A stretch of DNA of 64,000 nt from Diphasiastrum complanatum (lineage: Eukaryota > Streptophyta > Lycopodiopsida > Lycopodiales > Lycopodiaceae): NCBI GenBank assembly GCA_029204225.1, contig CM055113.1, positions 2,748,081-2,812,080 on the forward strand, in the 5' to 3' direction. The notes beneath the pieces are model-generated. The model had not been told where the DNA came from. It searched no databases and saw only the letters and a list, made by a program, of their open reading frames with translations. This document shows, one piece after another, positions 12,330 through 23,557 of the stretch. Numbering within the stretch: the first letter of the stretch is position 1; every line of letters begins with the position of its first letter. A program made the position numbers and the translations under genes.

Positions 12330-12746
12330 TCATAGATATCTTTTATACCAAGCAACAGAGAAAATTGAACCTGGGTAATGCTTGATTTTCCTTGCGGAGT
12401 TACAGTTCATGCCATGTGTTGGCATTGATCCTCCAAATTGTTGAAGATAGTTATGCAAAGAAGAGCAAGAAAGCTCCTTGATTGAGTCATTTTCAGACAG
12501 TTGTAAGTACATTTTTAAATTCTCATTTGCCTGTGGTGAGTCTCTGATTTCTGCTTGCTTTTCTGTGATTACTTTGCAACCTAAGTTTTGTGCAATTCCA
12601 GGTCTCATCTCACAGAATCCAGAGTTTGGAATTCTCCCGGCAACAGAACCAGTATTTGCACACGGTTCAATATGTCTATCCGACGAGGCAATGACAGAAG
12701 CAGGTTGCTCACGACTCATGATACACAACCATTGATCAAAATCAGC
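12330..12746 (-). CDS. Kinesin-9 (KIF6/KIF9-like), last coding exon
   Basis: The exon begins after a good acceptor (tgctgttttgcag, cut before 12746) and reads ADFDQWLCIM, which continues in phase 0 from the exon at 39496-39591. In KIF6/KIF9 proteins the coiled coil ending in a leucine-rich 'EIEHL..LLE' helix is followed by a short Q-x-DF-x-x-W motif, as here. The rest (about 120 residues) is a low-complexity, Ser/Asn-rich tail I cannot assign. The frame closes at TGA 12330-12332, giving 138 residues. The exon might instead end at a weak donor (cccag/gttcaa, near 12370), with further exons outside the window. The preceding intron is 26.7 kb. Confidence 0.75.
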   Translation of the reverse strand, partial: ADFDQWLCIMSREQPASVIASSDRHIEPCANTGSVAGRIPNSGFCEMRPGIAQNLGCKVITEKQAEIRDSPQANENLKMYLQLSENDSIKELSCSSLHNYLQQFGGSMPTHGMNCNSARKIKHYPGSIFSVAWYKRYL

Positions 12747-12749
12747 CTG

Positions 12750-13176
12750 CAAAACAGCATGATTTTTTTTTAACCCAAACTAGTTTAATGACCACTTCAA
12801 ACACACATTAGATTCGGAATTACTCCCAAAGACTTATATTCTCCAGGTACAAGCCATTCCCAGCCATATCCCCTGGAAGAGGCTCAAATGCTTTTCATTT
12901 AAAAACCTTTTTGCTTTACAGATCGTTTTAGACTATAACTGGTAGAAAATACCTGATTATGATTGTCTTCACAAACATTTATTAGAAGAAATGATGTTTA
13001 GACCTCTCAAGTTTTGAAACTATAAAGTTTTGGTTTTCTAGAAGGTCCTACATCGAGTAGTGAACTACAAAATATAGCGAATCATGTGGTCAAACCCAAG
13101 GTAGGTGAAGAAGAGTAAGTGAGAAAGGTAGGTAGGAAGGGTAGGTCGGTAGGTGGTTTATGGTAGGTGGTGGTAG

Positions 13177-13236
<60 letters not shown>

Positions 13237-13475
13237 TATGAAGATGGAATTTGAAGTTCTCGGACACTTAACATAGTACCGCTTACTGGACTCAAAAGCT
13301 TACATGAGTCATTTTTCAAATTGGGAGATGCTGAGTAAGGCTCTAATCAAACAATTCATTAGAATAACGGAAAATATTCAACAATCATGTAATATGGCCA
13401 TTAATAAATCAAAATTTGGGCGAAACAAATCGTGAATAAGGGGTGAATGGTAGTTCTAATCACATTTCTAGCACC
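12750..13475. other. Intron sequence with a GA microsatellite
   Basis: No gene. A (GA)n microsatellite lies at about 13178-13237 with one interrupting AAAG. The Ser/Leu-rich frame on the minus strand over it is an artefact of the repeat. Confidence 0.7.
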
Positions 13476-13889
13476 TGTAGGAAAGCAAGAGTCAAGTCAC
13501 CAAGATCTAGTTATCAATCAATCTCCACAGGAAACAAGAGATAAGAGGCTGGGCACCCAACTCTAAGAGAGAGAGAGAAAAAAAACAGCAACAAGAGCAA
13601 TGGAGAGCAATGCTTAGCCAAACTGTAAAAATGGAATACACAATGAGCATCTAAGTACTCTACCTGGATACTGACTGTAGGGCAATCCCAAAAGTCAAGA
13701 TAGGGCCCCTAAACCAAATTAGACTCCTAAGGACCCACGAGTCAGTACATGACCAAAATTGGGTCCAACTGAACTTAAGCCAAACTTAAGAGGGTCTAAA
13801 TAACTAAATACCCATGGTTACACAAATCTTGACCTTTTGGGTCAAAGTAACCTATAGATTAACTTTAGCATAGTCATTTATTTCTAACA
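13476..13889 (-). repeat. Copia-2 3' LTR (414 bp)
   Basis: Plus-strand reading starts tgtaggaaagcaag and ends ttatttctaaca, so in element sense the LTR is TGTTAG...CCTACA. Compared with the other LTR it carries an extra 'tctagttatcaatcaat' stretch and a shorter GA tract, plus scattered substitutions. Confidence 0.92.
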
Positions 13890-13926
13890 CCCTCCTTAAA
13901 TGACAATGCAAAAACTGAAATCTTCA

Positions 13927-14529
13927 CTATGTAACAAAACCAACACGTGGTATCAAACTTAAAGCTTTGCATAAAGCTTCAAATCTGACTCTAGGCAACG
14001 CCCTAGTGAAGAGGTCCGCAATATTATCCTCCGTAGGACAATATTCAAGTAAAATGTCGCCATCATGAAGTCTCTCCCGAACAAAGTGATAATGGATGTC
14101 GATGTGCTTCGTCCTTGCATGAAAAACAGGATTCCGTGCAATGACAATAGCACTTTGACTATCACTCAAGATAAGAGTGGCTGAGGGCTCACCAAACTTC
14201 ATGTCAACAAGTAGTTTTCTCAGCCATAAACACTCTGTTGTGGTTGAAAATATCGCTCTATATTCTGCCTCACTAGAAGAAGTAGCAACAGTGGGCTTCT
14301 TTTTACTTGACCACGAAATTGCAGAATTTCCATAGAAAAAGCAATGTCCACTTGTAGAGCGTCTAGTGTCTTGATCTCCACCCCAATCCGAGTCACTAAA
14401 ACCAACCAAACATGCATCATCACAAGCAGGAAAAACCAGTCCATGACTTCTTGTTCCTTGAAGATATCGAAAGATCCTCTTCAACGCTTTCCAATGTGAT
14501 GTCGTCGGGGCATACATGAATTGACTCAT
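13927..14529 (-). pseudogene. pol: Copia-2 RNase H domain
   Basis: A 200-codon frame with RYLQGTRSHGLVF, GFSDSDWGGDQDTRRSTSG, SWSSKKKPTVATSSSEAEY and DSQSAIVIARNPVFHARTKHI, the complete set of copia RNase H blocks, ending at a stop just before the purine tract and 3' LTR. It is intact by itself but out of frame with the RT. Confidence 0.9.
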
Positions 14530-15623
14530 GAGTGAGACACTATAATAAATGTCCGGTCTTGAATTACATAGGTAAATGAGACAGCCAATCGCTTGACAAT
14601 TAAAGTAGCATCAAATGGTTCACCATCACCTTGACTACTTAATTTCAGGCCTGTCTCCATAGTTGTAGCAACCGGCTTGCAATCTTCCATCTTGAACAGC
14701 TTCAAAATCTGCCCAATGTAACGTTCTTGAGAGATGAAAATTCCAACCCCTTCCTGTACAAATTCAAGACCAAGATAAAAATGCAATAGGCCTAAATCTG
14801 AGGTTTCAAAAACCATACCAAGATCAAGTATTACAGCATCAATCTGCTGCTCATTACTTCCCGTAATAATAATATCATCAACATAAAGCAAAATAATGAT
14901 GATATAATCTGAAGTATGCTTGACATAAAGAGTAGATTCGCTAGGACTATTAGTAAACCGACGATCACAAAAATAGGCATGTATCTTTTGATACCACATC
15001 CTCGGGGCTTGCTTCAGTCCATAAAGTGCCTTCTTGAGAAGACAAACTTTATCTTCTTGGCCTTCAACCAAAAAACCAGCAGGTTGTTGAAGGTACACTT
15101 CCTCATTGAGATCACCGTTGAGGAATGCTGTCTTTATGTCAAGTTGCCGCAAACGCCAACCAAAGTGGGCAGCCAAAGAGGTTACTACCCTCACGGTAAT
15201 CATCCGAGCAGTAGGAGAAAAAGTCTCCTCATAATCATCCCCTTTTGCTGAGCATAGCCTTTCAATCCCCTTGTACCTTTCAATGGTACCATCTGCCTTA
15301 TACTTGATTTTGTATACCCATTTAGAACCAATTGCCTTCTTCCCATGAGAAAGATTAACAAGAACCCAAATCTGGTTCTTCATAAGTGAGTCATACTCAT
15401 CTTGCATCGCATCCTCCCAACATTTTACTCCCTTGGCCTGCTCATAAAAATCAGGTTTTTCCGCAATATCTCCATGAGATGTAAGAGAAAAATCTGAAAA
15501 ATCAGCATAGTCCACTGATTTTGTAGAGGCACGTGTCTTTCCATCATAAAATGAACTTACTTTGCTGTCCCGCAAAGTCGACAACAGCCACCGTGGGACT
15601 GTTTTGGGCTGTCCAACAACCAT
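14526..15623 (-). pseudogene. pol: Copia-2 reverse transcriptase
   Basis: A 365-codon frame with IGSKWVYKIKYKADG, QLDIKTAFLNGDLNEEVYLQQP, KALYGLKQAPRMWY and LLYVDDIIITG (catalytic Asp pair, plus-strand 14871-14890). The RYKARLVAKG block is altered (RYKGIERLCSAKG), meaning a small out-of-frame change near 15250 is followed by compensation. The last 25 residues run out of frame, and RNase H continues in the next frame from 14529. Confidence 0.88.
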
Positions 15624-15831
15624 GTCTCTTCTTACAATCTGCTGTCCGTGGCAATTTATTGCCGAACTGCCAGCTGACTATCAAAATGAATGCAAACGTA
15701 ATATCCTTAACTCACTAGAGGATGCGTCCAACAATTCCTGCAGGCTGATTATGAGCAACAATGGGCAGTTCTTGATGAACATCAGGCTCTAAACTTGATG
15801 AGGTGTTGGGCAGGTCGAAACTGGTTGATTG

Positions 15832-16521
15832 CTACCCCTTATCTCCAGCAATAGAAGATGGTACGAAATCTGGAAAAACTTCAACATTCACACTATGTGG
15901 GTTGTCCCCCTTCAAGATATGAGTTGGGGCCACATCCAATGAATTCTTTTCATCAAAATGCACATCACGACTAACAATTATCTTGTTAGTGCTCAAATTG
16001 AACAGCCTATAGCCTTTGTTTTCACTACTATAGCTAACAAAAATGCATTTAACTCCTTTATCCTCAAGCTTTGTACGAAGTTTATCCGGAACAAAAGTAT
16101 AAGCCGTACAACCAAAAATGCGAAAGTGATAGATTGTAGGCTTCTTTCCATACCAAACTTCATAAGGAGTTAATACTTTCAATGCTTTAGTAGGACAACG
16201 ATTGCTTATGTATGCTGCCGTTATAACCGCTTCAGCTCAAAACTTGTGAGGCAGCCCCTTTGCTTTGAGCATGCAACGGGCCATCTCCATAAGTGTGCGA
16301 TTCTTTCGCTTGGCAACACTATTTTGTTGAGGCGTATAGGGAGTTGTCATTTGATGTAGAATTCTCTTTTCTCGAAGAAATGCACCGAACGTATTCTTAA
16401 TGTATTCCCCTCCTCGATCGGTGCGTAGGGTCTTCAAAGAATGCCCAACATAGTTGAAACCGAAAGAAGATTCTTCTTCCCGGAACATAAAGCACATTCT
16501 TAATGTACTTTTCTTCACCAT
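15832..16521 (-). pseudogene. pol: Copia-2 integrase, C-terminal half
   Basis: The frame 16521-16237 has LRTDRGGEY (second catalytic Asp) and PQQNSVAKRKNRT (catalytic Glu region; the usual Gly-Val-Ala-Glu is changed to Ser-Val-Ala-Lys, so the catalytic Glu seems lost). After a stop at about 16237, the frame 16182-15832 holds TPYEVWYGKKPT, HFRIFGC and YSSENKGYRLFN, the C-terminal integrase blocks. The domain is broken and lacks its first third. Confidence 0.85.
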
Positions 16522-16700
16522 TAGGCAAAATGATGGCTACAATTCCAATTCCATGAATAGAATAAGATGCATCATCCGCACATTGTACCTTACTTCCATT
16601 TTGCACTTTCACTAATTTAGTGAATGCTTCTTTGCGAGAAGTCATATGATGAGTAGCACCACTATCAATCACCCACTCAATGGGCTGAAAATTAGCAACT
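16397..16700 (-). pseudogene. pol: Copia-2 protease fragment
   Basis: WVIDSGATHHM (near 16670) is the aspartic protease active site. The domain continues to NVLYVPG and then breaks into unrelated residues. GAG-pre-integrase and the first catalytic Asp region of the integrase are absent: the next recognisable piece is the middle of the integrase in another frame. Confidence 0.8.
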
Positions 16701-16879
16701 TGCAAAACAGAACCTGAATTCCTCATAGATGTAGAAGTACTAGTAGAAGCAATATTAGACACAAAAACATAGTCTTGGTTGAAGAGATCACCACTAGTTT
16801 CAAGCTCTTGCTCCAAAGTAGCAAGCGAAGCACTAGTATCAATTCCTTTACTCTCCTCTTTCGCAAGCTTCTTCTTACA

Positions 16880-17736
16880 ATCCTTGATGAAGTGCCCATA
16901 CTTCTTGCAATAATGGCACTTCCCTTTCTTCTTTTGAGTGTTGACATCTTGACCTCCAATGGGCTTTTGCTCATCCTTGGAAGGAGGCTTTCCCTTTCCT
17001 TTTGACTTGCCTTTGCCCTTGCCTTTCGTGAAGAAAGCTTGATCTTGTTGAGTGTCACCCGCAAAATTTTGTCTCATTTGCTCCTCTTGAATAAGCAGCC
17101 CAGCAAGTTCATCAAAGGAGAGTTGCTGTCCCCTAAGAGAGATACTCAAAGATGAAACAAATGGAAGATAATATGAAGGTAATGAGTTAAGAGTAATGGA
17201 ACCAAATTGAGCATCCTCAATTATCTCATCAATATTGAGAAGCTCCTCACGAAGATCCTTGATCTTCGTCAAGTGATTGGTCACTTGATCCCCTTCTTGC
17301 ATCTTCAACAAAGAAAGCTGATTTCTTTGACTCTATACATAGTATAAAGTGTATCCCACGCACTTTTAGATGTCTTACAAGACCTAATATGAGGTAAGAT
17401 AGATCTTTTCACAACAAGAGCAACCATAGAATGTGCTTGTGCATCCCTTCTATCCCACTTCTTTTGTTCTTCCGAAGATGTAGAAGATGATGTTGATGAT
17501 GATGATCCACGAGGTGTAGGAGGTGCCAAAGACGGAGGCCTTTCCTCATCACCATTGCCCAAATCCCACAGCCCTTTCACTATGAGAAGATTCTTCATCA
17601 TGTAACTCCACAAGGAGTAGTTTGTGCCATCCAACCGATCTTCACTAAACAAAGAACCGATAGCTTCCGATTCTTTAGCCATTACCTCCAACAAAATTTC
17701 AGCTTGTAGTACATAGGAAAGAGAGCCTTTCCACAA
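16880..17736 (-). pseudogene. gag: Copia-2 Gag
   Basis: The start is best placed at the Met at about 17682 (MAKESEAIG), ahead of the conserved LDGTNYSLW motif. The frame runs to 17305, then shifts, and continues from 17311 (KMQEGDQVTNHL...) through a basic, Lys/Gly-rich linker into a CCHC zinc knuckle (CHYCKKYGHFIKDC, near 16890-16930). A Ser/Thr run (about 17460-17500) is inserted in the N-terminal domain. The protein would form particles and bind RNA; one frameshift separates its two halves. Confidence 0.85.
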
Positions 17737-18375
17737 TCAAATCTACTCAAAAATTTGCAGCAAACAAAGAGCTGAAAGTAGGAGCACAAGATGTCTTTCA
17801 ATCTGCAACCAAAGTGCCCAAAAGACAATGGATAGATGGCTGTCTTTCTACACAAAAAAACCAGCTTCTTGAAAATTAGGTTAGCTTCGATTGAAGCCTA
17901 CACCGAAACCCAATTAGGAAGCCAAATAGTGTGATCAAAACACACTCCAATAGGGCTGTTGAAAGTGCCCTACTAGCTGAGAATTTGCAAATTTCCAGCC
18001 ACAAGTTGACCTAACCTTGAATAGGGTTTGCTGAATTTTGGGCGCCCCCCTACACAAATGCAAACCGGAAAACAAAAACATCAAGATAAGGAGACACCAC
18101 AACCAAAAATCAGTGGTAGATTTTTGGGCACACCTCCTCCAAACAAAACTTGCTGAAAACTGGTTGCATAAAAATCAGATTTGAGATTCTGATTTTTGGG
18201 TGCCAAAAATTGCTCCAACATCTCTGATGGCCGCCCTCCTTCAACCTGAAAAGAGACAAAAAAGCTGATCCAAACTCCACTTGAAAAAATCAGCAAGATG
18301 CTGAAATTTCACAACAAAAAGCAGAGAAGCTCCTCTTCTGGGAGGGCGCCAACAAACAAGCTTGTTGTAGATCCA

Positions 18376-18390
18376 GTAGCTCTGATACCA
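18376..18390 (-). promoter_or_regulatory. Copia-2 primer binding site
   Basis: On the minus strand TGGTATCAGAGCTAC follows the LTR end directly. It matches the complement of the plant initiator-Met tRNA 3' end. Confidence 0.85.
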
Positions 18391-18466
18391 TGTAGGAAAG
18401 CAAGAGTCAAGTCACCAAGATCAATTTCCACAAGAAACAAGAGAGAAGAGGCTGGGCGCCCAACTC

Positions 18467-18512
<46 letters not shown>

Positions 18513-18816
18513 CAGCAACAAGAGCAATGGAGAGCAATGCTTAGCCAAACCGTAAAAATGGAATACACAATGAGCATCTAAGTACTCTACCTGGATACTG
18601 ACTGTAGGGCACCCCCAAAAGTCAAGATAGGGCCCCTAAACCAAATTAGACCCCTAAGGACCCACGAGTCAATACATGACCAAAATTGGGTCCCACTGAA
18701 CTTAAGACAAACTGAAGAGGGCCTAAATAACTAAATACCCATGGTTACACAAATCTTGACCTTTTGGGTCAAAGTAACCTATAGATTAACTTTAGCATAG
18801 TCATTTATTTCTAACA
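18391..18816 (-). repeat. Copia-2 5' LTR (426 bp)
   Basis: Same ends as the partner LTR. Contains a (AG)20 tract at 18469-18508 that is expanded relative to the partner (about 17 bases there). The difference must have arisen after insertion. Confidence 0.92.
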
Positions 18817-19452
18817 GCACTTAGTAACGATAAGCTTATCTCTCGAGCCAGAAGACTCTGGTTAGTAAGGGATATAGATAGCTTACTACTACTAGCTTTT
18901 TTACCCCATTGCCTTTTGTATATCATTGATGGATTTTTTGCATCCATAATGAGTGGCTACAATACATCTATTTCTCTAGGTCCTAGGAATTTGGTTGTAA
19001 AGACATGTTTTCTACTTGCAAGATAGAGCATTGCAAAGAATCAGTTGATTTTTAAAAGATTAAATCATGAAGTTGAGGATCTTCTTGGAGGAAGAACCTG
19101 TGGTATGGGACACATGCGATTCCGAATGGAAGTTTTGACATTGAGTGGATCTAGTTGGCCATGGTAGTGGCCGTATATCTTGAATGATGCCAAATACTAT
19201 CCTCTAGGCATTAGACTTGATGTGCCATATCATCAGTCCCAATTCTACTAGCCAGAGACACTTCTTCAAGACTGAATGATCCTTGAACTCATCCAATGGC
19301 TTAGGCCAATTGAGTAGAATGTTTTAAAAGATGGCCAAGCAGTCTCTTATACAGCCACAACCCATGCTACATTGCAGTGAGTGCTTATGGGACAACTGAC
19401 TTTGCATGCATGTCCTCTCTAGGTCTCCTACAACTATTCCAGAGTCCTGGAC
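18817..19452. other. No gene seen between copia-2 and copia C
   Basis: The sequence has no recognisable motif in any frame. It separates two copia elements and is ordinary intron sequence or an old repeat. Confidence 0.4.
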
Positions 19453-19799
19453 TGTTGATTTTTACATGTGTGGGAGTACCCTAAAGTGTGATAATGATCT
19501 CCTAAGACTTGGTAATTGCACAAAGATCAAGCATACACTGATAATCAAGATCTATCCCAACATTCCATGACAACTCATGAGAGGTGTAACTAACCCAATC
19601 ACAACTCAACAAATGTAGCAAGCCTAACTACGACAACTACCTCATGTCCTACTTTTGGCCTAATCATGGCTTTACATGTGTACTTGCCCATTTTGCCTCC
19701 TAAGCAAAAATTGGCCCTATCATCTACTCACACATAGATGGACACAAAAAAGTTTATCATACCTAGACTCAACATAGATGACTTTTTCCATTTTTCACA
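19453..19799 (-). repeat. Copia C 3' LTR (347 bp)
   Basis: Plus reading starts tgttgatttttacatg and ends ccatttttcaca, so in element sense it is TGTGAAAA...AATCAACA. It follows a purine tract next to the end of RNase H. Its partner is at 38267-38640, where 19556-19799 appears in the opposite orientation. Confidence 0.85.
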
Positions 19800-19822
19800 C
19801 TCCTACTAAAAGGTTATCTATT

Positions 19823-20780
19823 CTAAATAAGCATAGATCTTGGAATCAAGCCAAGATTGGATCTAAGCTTGATGAAAGAACTCTTGATCAATGGTTTGGT
19901 GAGTAGATCGACAATGCATGAAGATATTCCGATATGCTCCAAGTTGATCTCTCCTTGAATAAGCTTTTCTCTCACAATGATGTGCAACTTTAATATGTTT
20001 GTTCCTTGCATGAAAGATAGGATTGTTGGCAAGGTCTTGGGTCGAGATGTTGTTATATTTGATCAAAGGTAGATCTTCCTCCTTGGTGCACTTGATCTCC
20101 AATAATAATCTTTTGATCCAAAGCACCTCTTTTGTTGTTGTAGTAAGAGCCTTCACATGATGAGAGAGAAATAGTATCTTGCTGTTAAAAAAGCCAAGAT
20201 ATGAGATTTCCTCCAAGGAATATAGTGTAAGCACTTGTAGATTTTCGATCCATCTTGTCACTAGCAAAATCCGAGTTCGGGTGTAGCCAATAATAGATAG
20301 ATCTTCACTTTTGTAGAGCAATCCATAATCATGAGTTGAAAATATGTACCTCAAGACTCTCTTGGCCGATTTCCAATGACAGATCTTGGGATCTTGCATA
20401 GATTGACTTAGCTTGTGCACACAATAGCTCAAATCGGGCCTAGTGATGGTCAACCAAATCAAGGAGCCAATAAGACTCCTAAAAAGGGTGATGTCCTCGA
20501 AGGATCTTTCATCTCCCTTATTAGGATCTTTTACAACATGCTCCATAGGTGTGTCTATGCTCTTACAATTCTCCATATGAAACTTTTTCAACATTGATAG
20601 AGCATATCTAGATTGACTTATAATCATGACAAAGTTCAATCTCTAGGCCTAGTATGTAGTGTAGCTCTCCTAGATCTTGCATTTTGAACTTACTACCAAG
20701 TGCACTTTTAGTCTCATCTACATGCTTCATGCAACTTCCACATAAGATAATGCCATCTACATATATGATTAGAATGACAA
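19823..20780 (-). pseudogene. pol: Copia C RT (C-terminal half) and RNase H
   Basis: The minus strand near 20775-20745 gives IIYVDGIIL, the RT catalytic block with the second Asp changed to Gly. The frame 20639-19863 continues with SQSRYALSMLKKFHMENCKS, GSLIWLTITRPDLSY and the RNase H region. The usual Asp of 'GYTDSDW' is disrupted (GYTRTRILLV by frameshift), and FHARNKHIKV is near the end. The element end MLI-stop is at 19823. Fragment is cut on its 5' side by gypsy B. Confidence 0.8.
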
Positions 20781-20783
20781 GTG

Positions 20784-20810
20784 GCAGTTTAGGGTTTTGA
20801 GCGTGTAACA
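20784..20810 (+). repeat. Gypsy B 5' LTR remnant (27 bp)
   Basis: gcagtttagggttttgagcg and the following tgtaaca match the last bases of the 3' LTR at 32592 exactly. The rest of the LTR, with the adjoining part of the copia C RT, has been lost by deletion. Confidence 0.85.
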
Positions 20811-20812
20811 GT

Positions 20813-20827
20813 TGGTATCAGAGCTAC
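20813..20827 (+). promoter_or_regulatory. Gypsy B primer binding site
   Basis: TGGTATCAGAGCTAC lies 2 bases after the LTR end; initiator-Met tRNA type. Confidence 0.8.
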
Positions 20828-21354
20828 ATTAATCTGTATATAGGTTTGATTGATCCGTCTCGGTGGACGGTATGTTTTTAAGAATTTGGAATCCCGTTTT
20901 TTTTGATTGAATTGTCGTTTTTTTTTTTTAATTTTGCGGAACCCTGGATTTTGGTTTCCGCAAAAAAACAAATTTAAAAAAAAAATTGAATTTTTTTTTT
21001 TGAAAAAATAAAACGCGCACTACCGCCCGCGTGGGTCTGCAGCAGCCTGCAAGCCCGTCGAAATTTTTTTTTTAGGGGGGGGGGTGGCCTATCAGGCCAG
21101 TCCTTGTGGCAGCCAGCTATGTATTTTCGAATCCATGTGGCAATCTCATATTCAGCTTGTGTATTAGCTATCCCTTTGTGGATTGGTGGGTTGTTTCTCC
21201 TTGCATGAATAAGAGAATGCTTGGAAGGGTGTGGGATGGTGAAAAGCCATCCTTCCTCTTGCTCTTCTCATTTCTTCTTTCAATTTTCAGGATTCTCTTA
21301 TGCTGTGGCAGCCATGGACAATACCTCAGCTTGTTGATTATCTTGTGAAAGTTA
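20828..21354 (+). other. Gypsy B leader with homopolymer runs
   Basis: Non-coding, with several A and T runs of 8-10 bases and a short GC-rich block (about 21013-21060) before an oligo-G run at 21076-21085. It ends where element A is inserted. Confidence 0.6.
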
Positions 21355-21359
21355 GTAAG

Positions 21360-21801
21360 AGTTATGGACTCAGCTCATCACATTCGCCGCGTCCATTTAC
21401 ATTTACTTTACTTTATGCATAAGCAAGCCTCGGGCCCTTTTTTATTCATTAGTGACACTTAGACTATATGGTTGGCCTTTGGCCTTATTATTCATAATTA
21501 GGCCATTTGGACATATTACTGGAGAGTGGGGGCCTTCTTGGAGGGCGCACTATTTTCCCTCCCAGTTGGGCCCTAGCCACCGGAAGCTTCCTTTTAGGGC
21601 TTCCTCTTGGCTATAAGTAGGGAAACTGTGTCATTTGTTATTCAGCTGATGATATTGATCTCTCTCTTTAGTCTTCTTAATCTCTCTCTTTCTTGCTTTC
21701 TAGGGCTAAGTCTTGCTTATGCGCTGCTTTCATAGTTTAAGTCTTGCTTATGTGATGCTTTCATAGCTTAGCTCTAGATCAGCGTGGCTCCATTCGTAAC
21801 T
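21360..21801 (+). repeat. Gypsy A 5' LTR (442 bp)
   Basis: Starts AGTTAT and ends ATAACT-like (cgtaact), a 6-bp inverted terminal pair instead of the usual TG...CA. The start is fixed by the target duplication and the end by the adjoining primer site. Contains a doubled 'gcttatgtgatgctttcatag' word near 21710-21775. Confidence 0.9.
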
Positions 21802-21815
21802 TGGTATCAGAGCAC
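21802..21815 (+). promoter_or_regulatory. Gypsy A primer binding site
   Basis: TGGTATCAGAGCAC begins immediately after the LTR end; initiator-Met tRNA type. Confidence 0.85.
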
Positions 21816-21839
21816 TTTCCTGTGCACTACTTTTTCAGA

Positions 21840-22350
21840 TTTAGTAGAGGCTGTCCAGCGCCCTACTAACCCATCACTTTTTGTCGATTTTTTCATCAGA
21901 TTTCCATCGTTTTTTCAGATTTAGTAGACGCTGTCCAGCGCCCTACTAACCCATCACTTTCGTTGATTTTTTCATCAGATTTCTATCGTTTTTCTAGATT
22001 TGGTAGAGGCTGGCCAACGCCCTACTACCTTGTCACTTTCGTCGATATTCTCCACCGATTTGTTGCCCATTTCGTGGCTTGATTGGAGGCTGTCCAGCGC
22101 CCTACTTCATCACCATTTTCAGCGGTTTTCTCCATTTTTTTTCAGGTTATGTGCGGATTTTGGTAGCTACTGCCCAACGCCCTACTACCTTGCCATCTTC
22201 GACGGATTTCTCCACCGATTTGCTGTCCATTTTGCTGATTGTTTGGAGGCTGTCCAACGCCCTACTTCATCACCATTTTCAGCGGTTTTTCCATCATGTT
22301 GCAGGACATTTGTGGATCTTACTAGCTGCTGCCCAACACCCATTTTCAGC
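21840..22350 (+). repeat. Gypsy A leader: repeated 'ggctgtccagcgccctac' units
   Basis: The word ggctgtccagcgccctac, or close variants, recurs about seven times (near 21849, 21920, 22002, 22089, 22168, 22248 and 22325) at 70-90 base spacing, each followed by a T/C-rich stretch. The same units occur in element G at 41834-41995. This is an untranslated leader; short frames across it are not genes. Confidence 0.8.
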
Positions 22351-22779
22351 TTGGATCTTCAGCTCTCTCTCTCTCTCTCTCTCTCTTTAGCCTCTTATCC
22401 AAAAATCACCCAATTTCGTAATCGTTTGCTATTCCAAATTGCCAAAATCCTGCAGCCTTTCATCGCTGCCCCAGCCCTTTCGACTTGTCACTTTCGCCTA
22501 TTATTTTATCCGTTTCCAGCCATCTTTCACAGTTTATCAAAAGGCTCTCCAGCGCTCATCCTCAACCACATTTCACGAAATTCCGACTCCGTTTGATATT
22601 CCAATTTGATATTTCCCTCTTGGCTGTTCAGCACATTTTTACAGCCTTCATTTTCACTTTTTCCATTTGTTGATTGCTGCCCTTTCTAAGTTGTGATAAT
22701 ACTGGTTTTAATAGACTAATTTGGGGTGACGACAAGAGTCCGCTCCCTCAAGTTTTCGTCTATTCCTTCCACTATCATT

Positions 22780-23557
22780 ATGGCACATTCACCTACCCCG
22801 AGTGAAACTGTTCAAGAAAACTTATCCAATCAGTTTCGGCGCATGGATGATACCCTTTCTGGCCTTATTCTTCGCTTCGATACAGTTATCACTGGCTTTG
22901 CTACTATGCAGTCACATATTGATTCTTTACAGCCTCATGGTCCTGGAAAAGCTCCTGTCTTTCCTTCATTTGGGACTCCCCCTCCATCTGGATTTCCATC
23001 TTCTTCTGTTAGTTAGCCTGGTGGTGGACCGTTCATTCCACCTAACCCACCTCTTGGTTTTTTTCCATGTCCCCCAGTTCCTGCCACACTTTGCTCGAGA
23101 CTTTCGTGATAGGGTGCAGCTTGCTACCTATTCCGGTTCCTCTGACGGGAACTTATCAGAGAATTGGTTTGCTAAGCTTGACACATATTTTCAGATCTAT
23201 CCTAAGACTGATCCTCAGAAGATCCAGTTGGCTGCTTTACACTTAGATGGACGCACCGCCACGTGGTGGCAAGTTTATCGAGCTGATCCTGATCGGAAAG
23301 GGCTCCATATATGGCATACCTTTCGCCGTGACCTCCGTCATGCTATGATTGCTCCTCAATGGCTCGACCGCCAACGTGATACATTCCGTAGTCTCACTCA
23401 GACCAGTGACCTTGCTTTTTATACAGATCAGTTTATGGAGCTTTCTTATCTTTTCACAGATCTACCGCCCACTGAGCTTATTTCTCGTTACATTGCTGGG
23501 CTTCGTGGTGCCTTAACGTTACGATGTTTCTTCCTTCTGTCCTCCCACAGTTGTTGA
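22780..23557 (+). pseudogene. gag: Gypsy A Gag
   Basis: The first ATG in good context is at 22780 (MAHSPTPSET). The first frame stops at 23014-23016, and the capsid region continues in another frame: YSGSSDGNLSENWFAKLDTYF, AALHLDGRTATWWQVYR and ELISRYIAGLRGAL, typical of the retrotransposon Gag domain with its WW motif. It ends at 23557 after one more frame change. No zinc knuckle could be found, whereas relative F keeps one (near 53290). Confidence 0.85.

Larger units (their letters stand above)
13476..18816 (-). mobile_element. Copia-2: full-length Ty1/copia element with both LTRs
   Basis: Minus-strand element of 5.3 kb. It has LTRs at both ends, a primer binding site inside the 5' LTR (18376-18390), a purine tract (AAGGAGGG) just inside the 3' LTR, and Gag, protease, integrase, RT and RNase H in copia order. 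The flanks are gcacc (13471-13475) and gcact (18817-18821), a 5-bp target duplication with one mismatch. The LTRs are close but not identical. Internal deletions (GAG-pre-integrase and half of the integrase), frameshifts and stops make it non-autonomous. It lies in the 26.7-kb kinesin intron, in the same orientation as the gene. Confidence 0.92.

Noticed and set aside
13082-13267. Minus-strand frame rich in Ser-Leu
   Set aside because: Produced by the GA microsatellite; the same effect occurs at 18309-18555 and 29777-29974.
22000-22596. 198-codon plus-strand frame in the leader of element A
   Set aside because: Made of the repeated leader units and a CT tract; it precedes the true Gag start at 22780.
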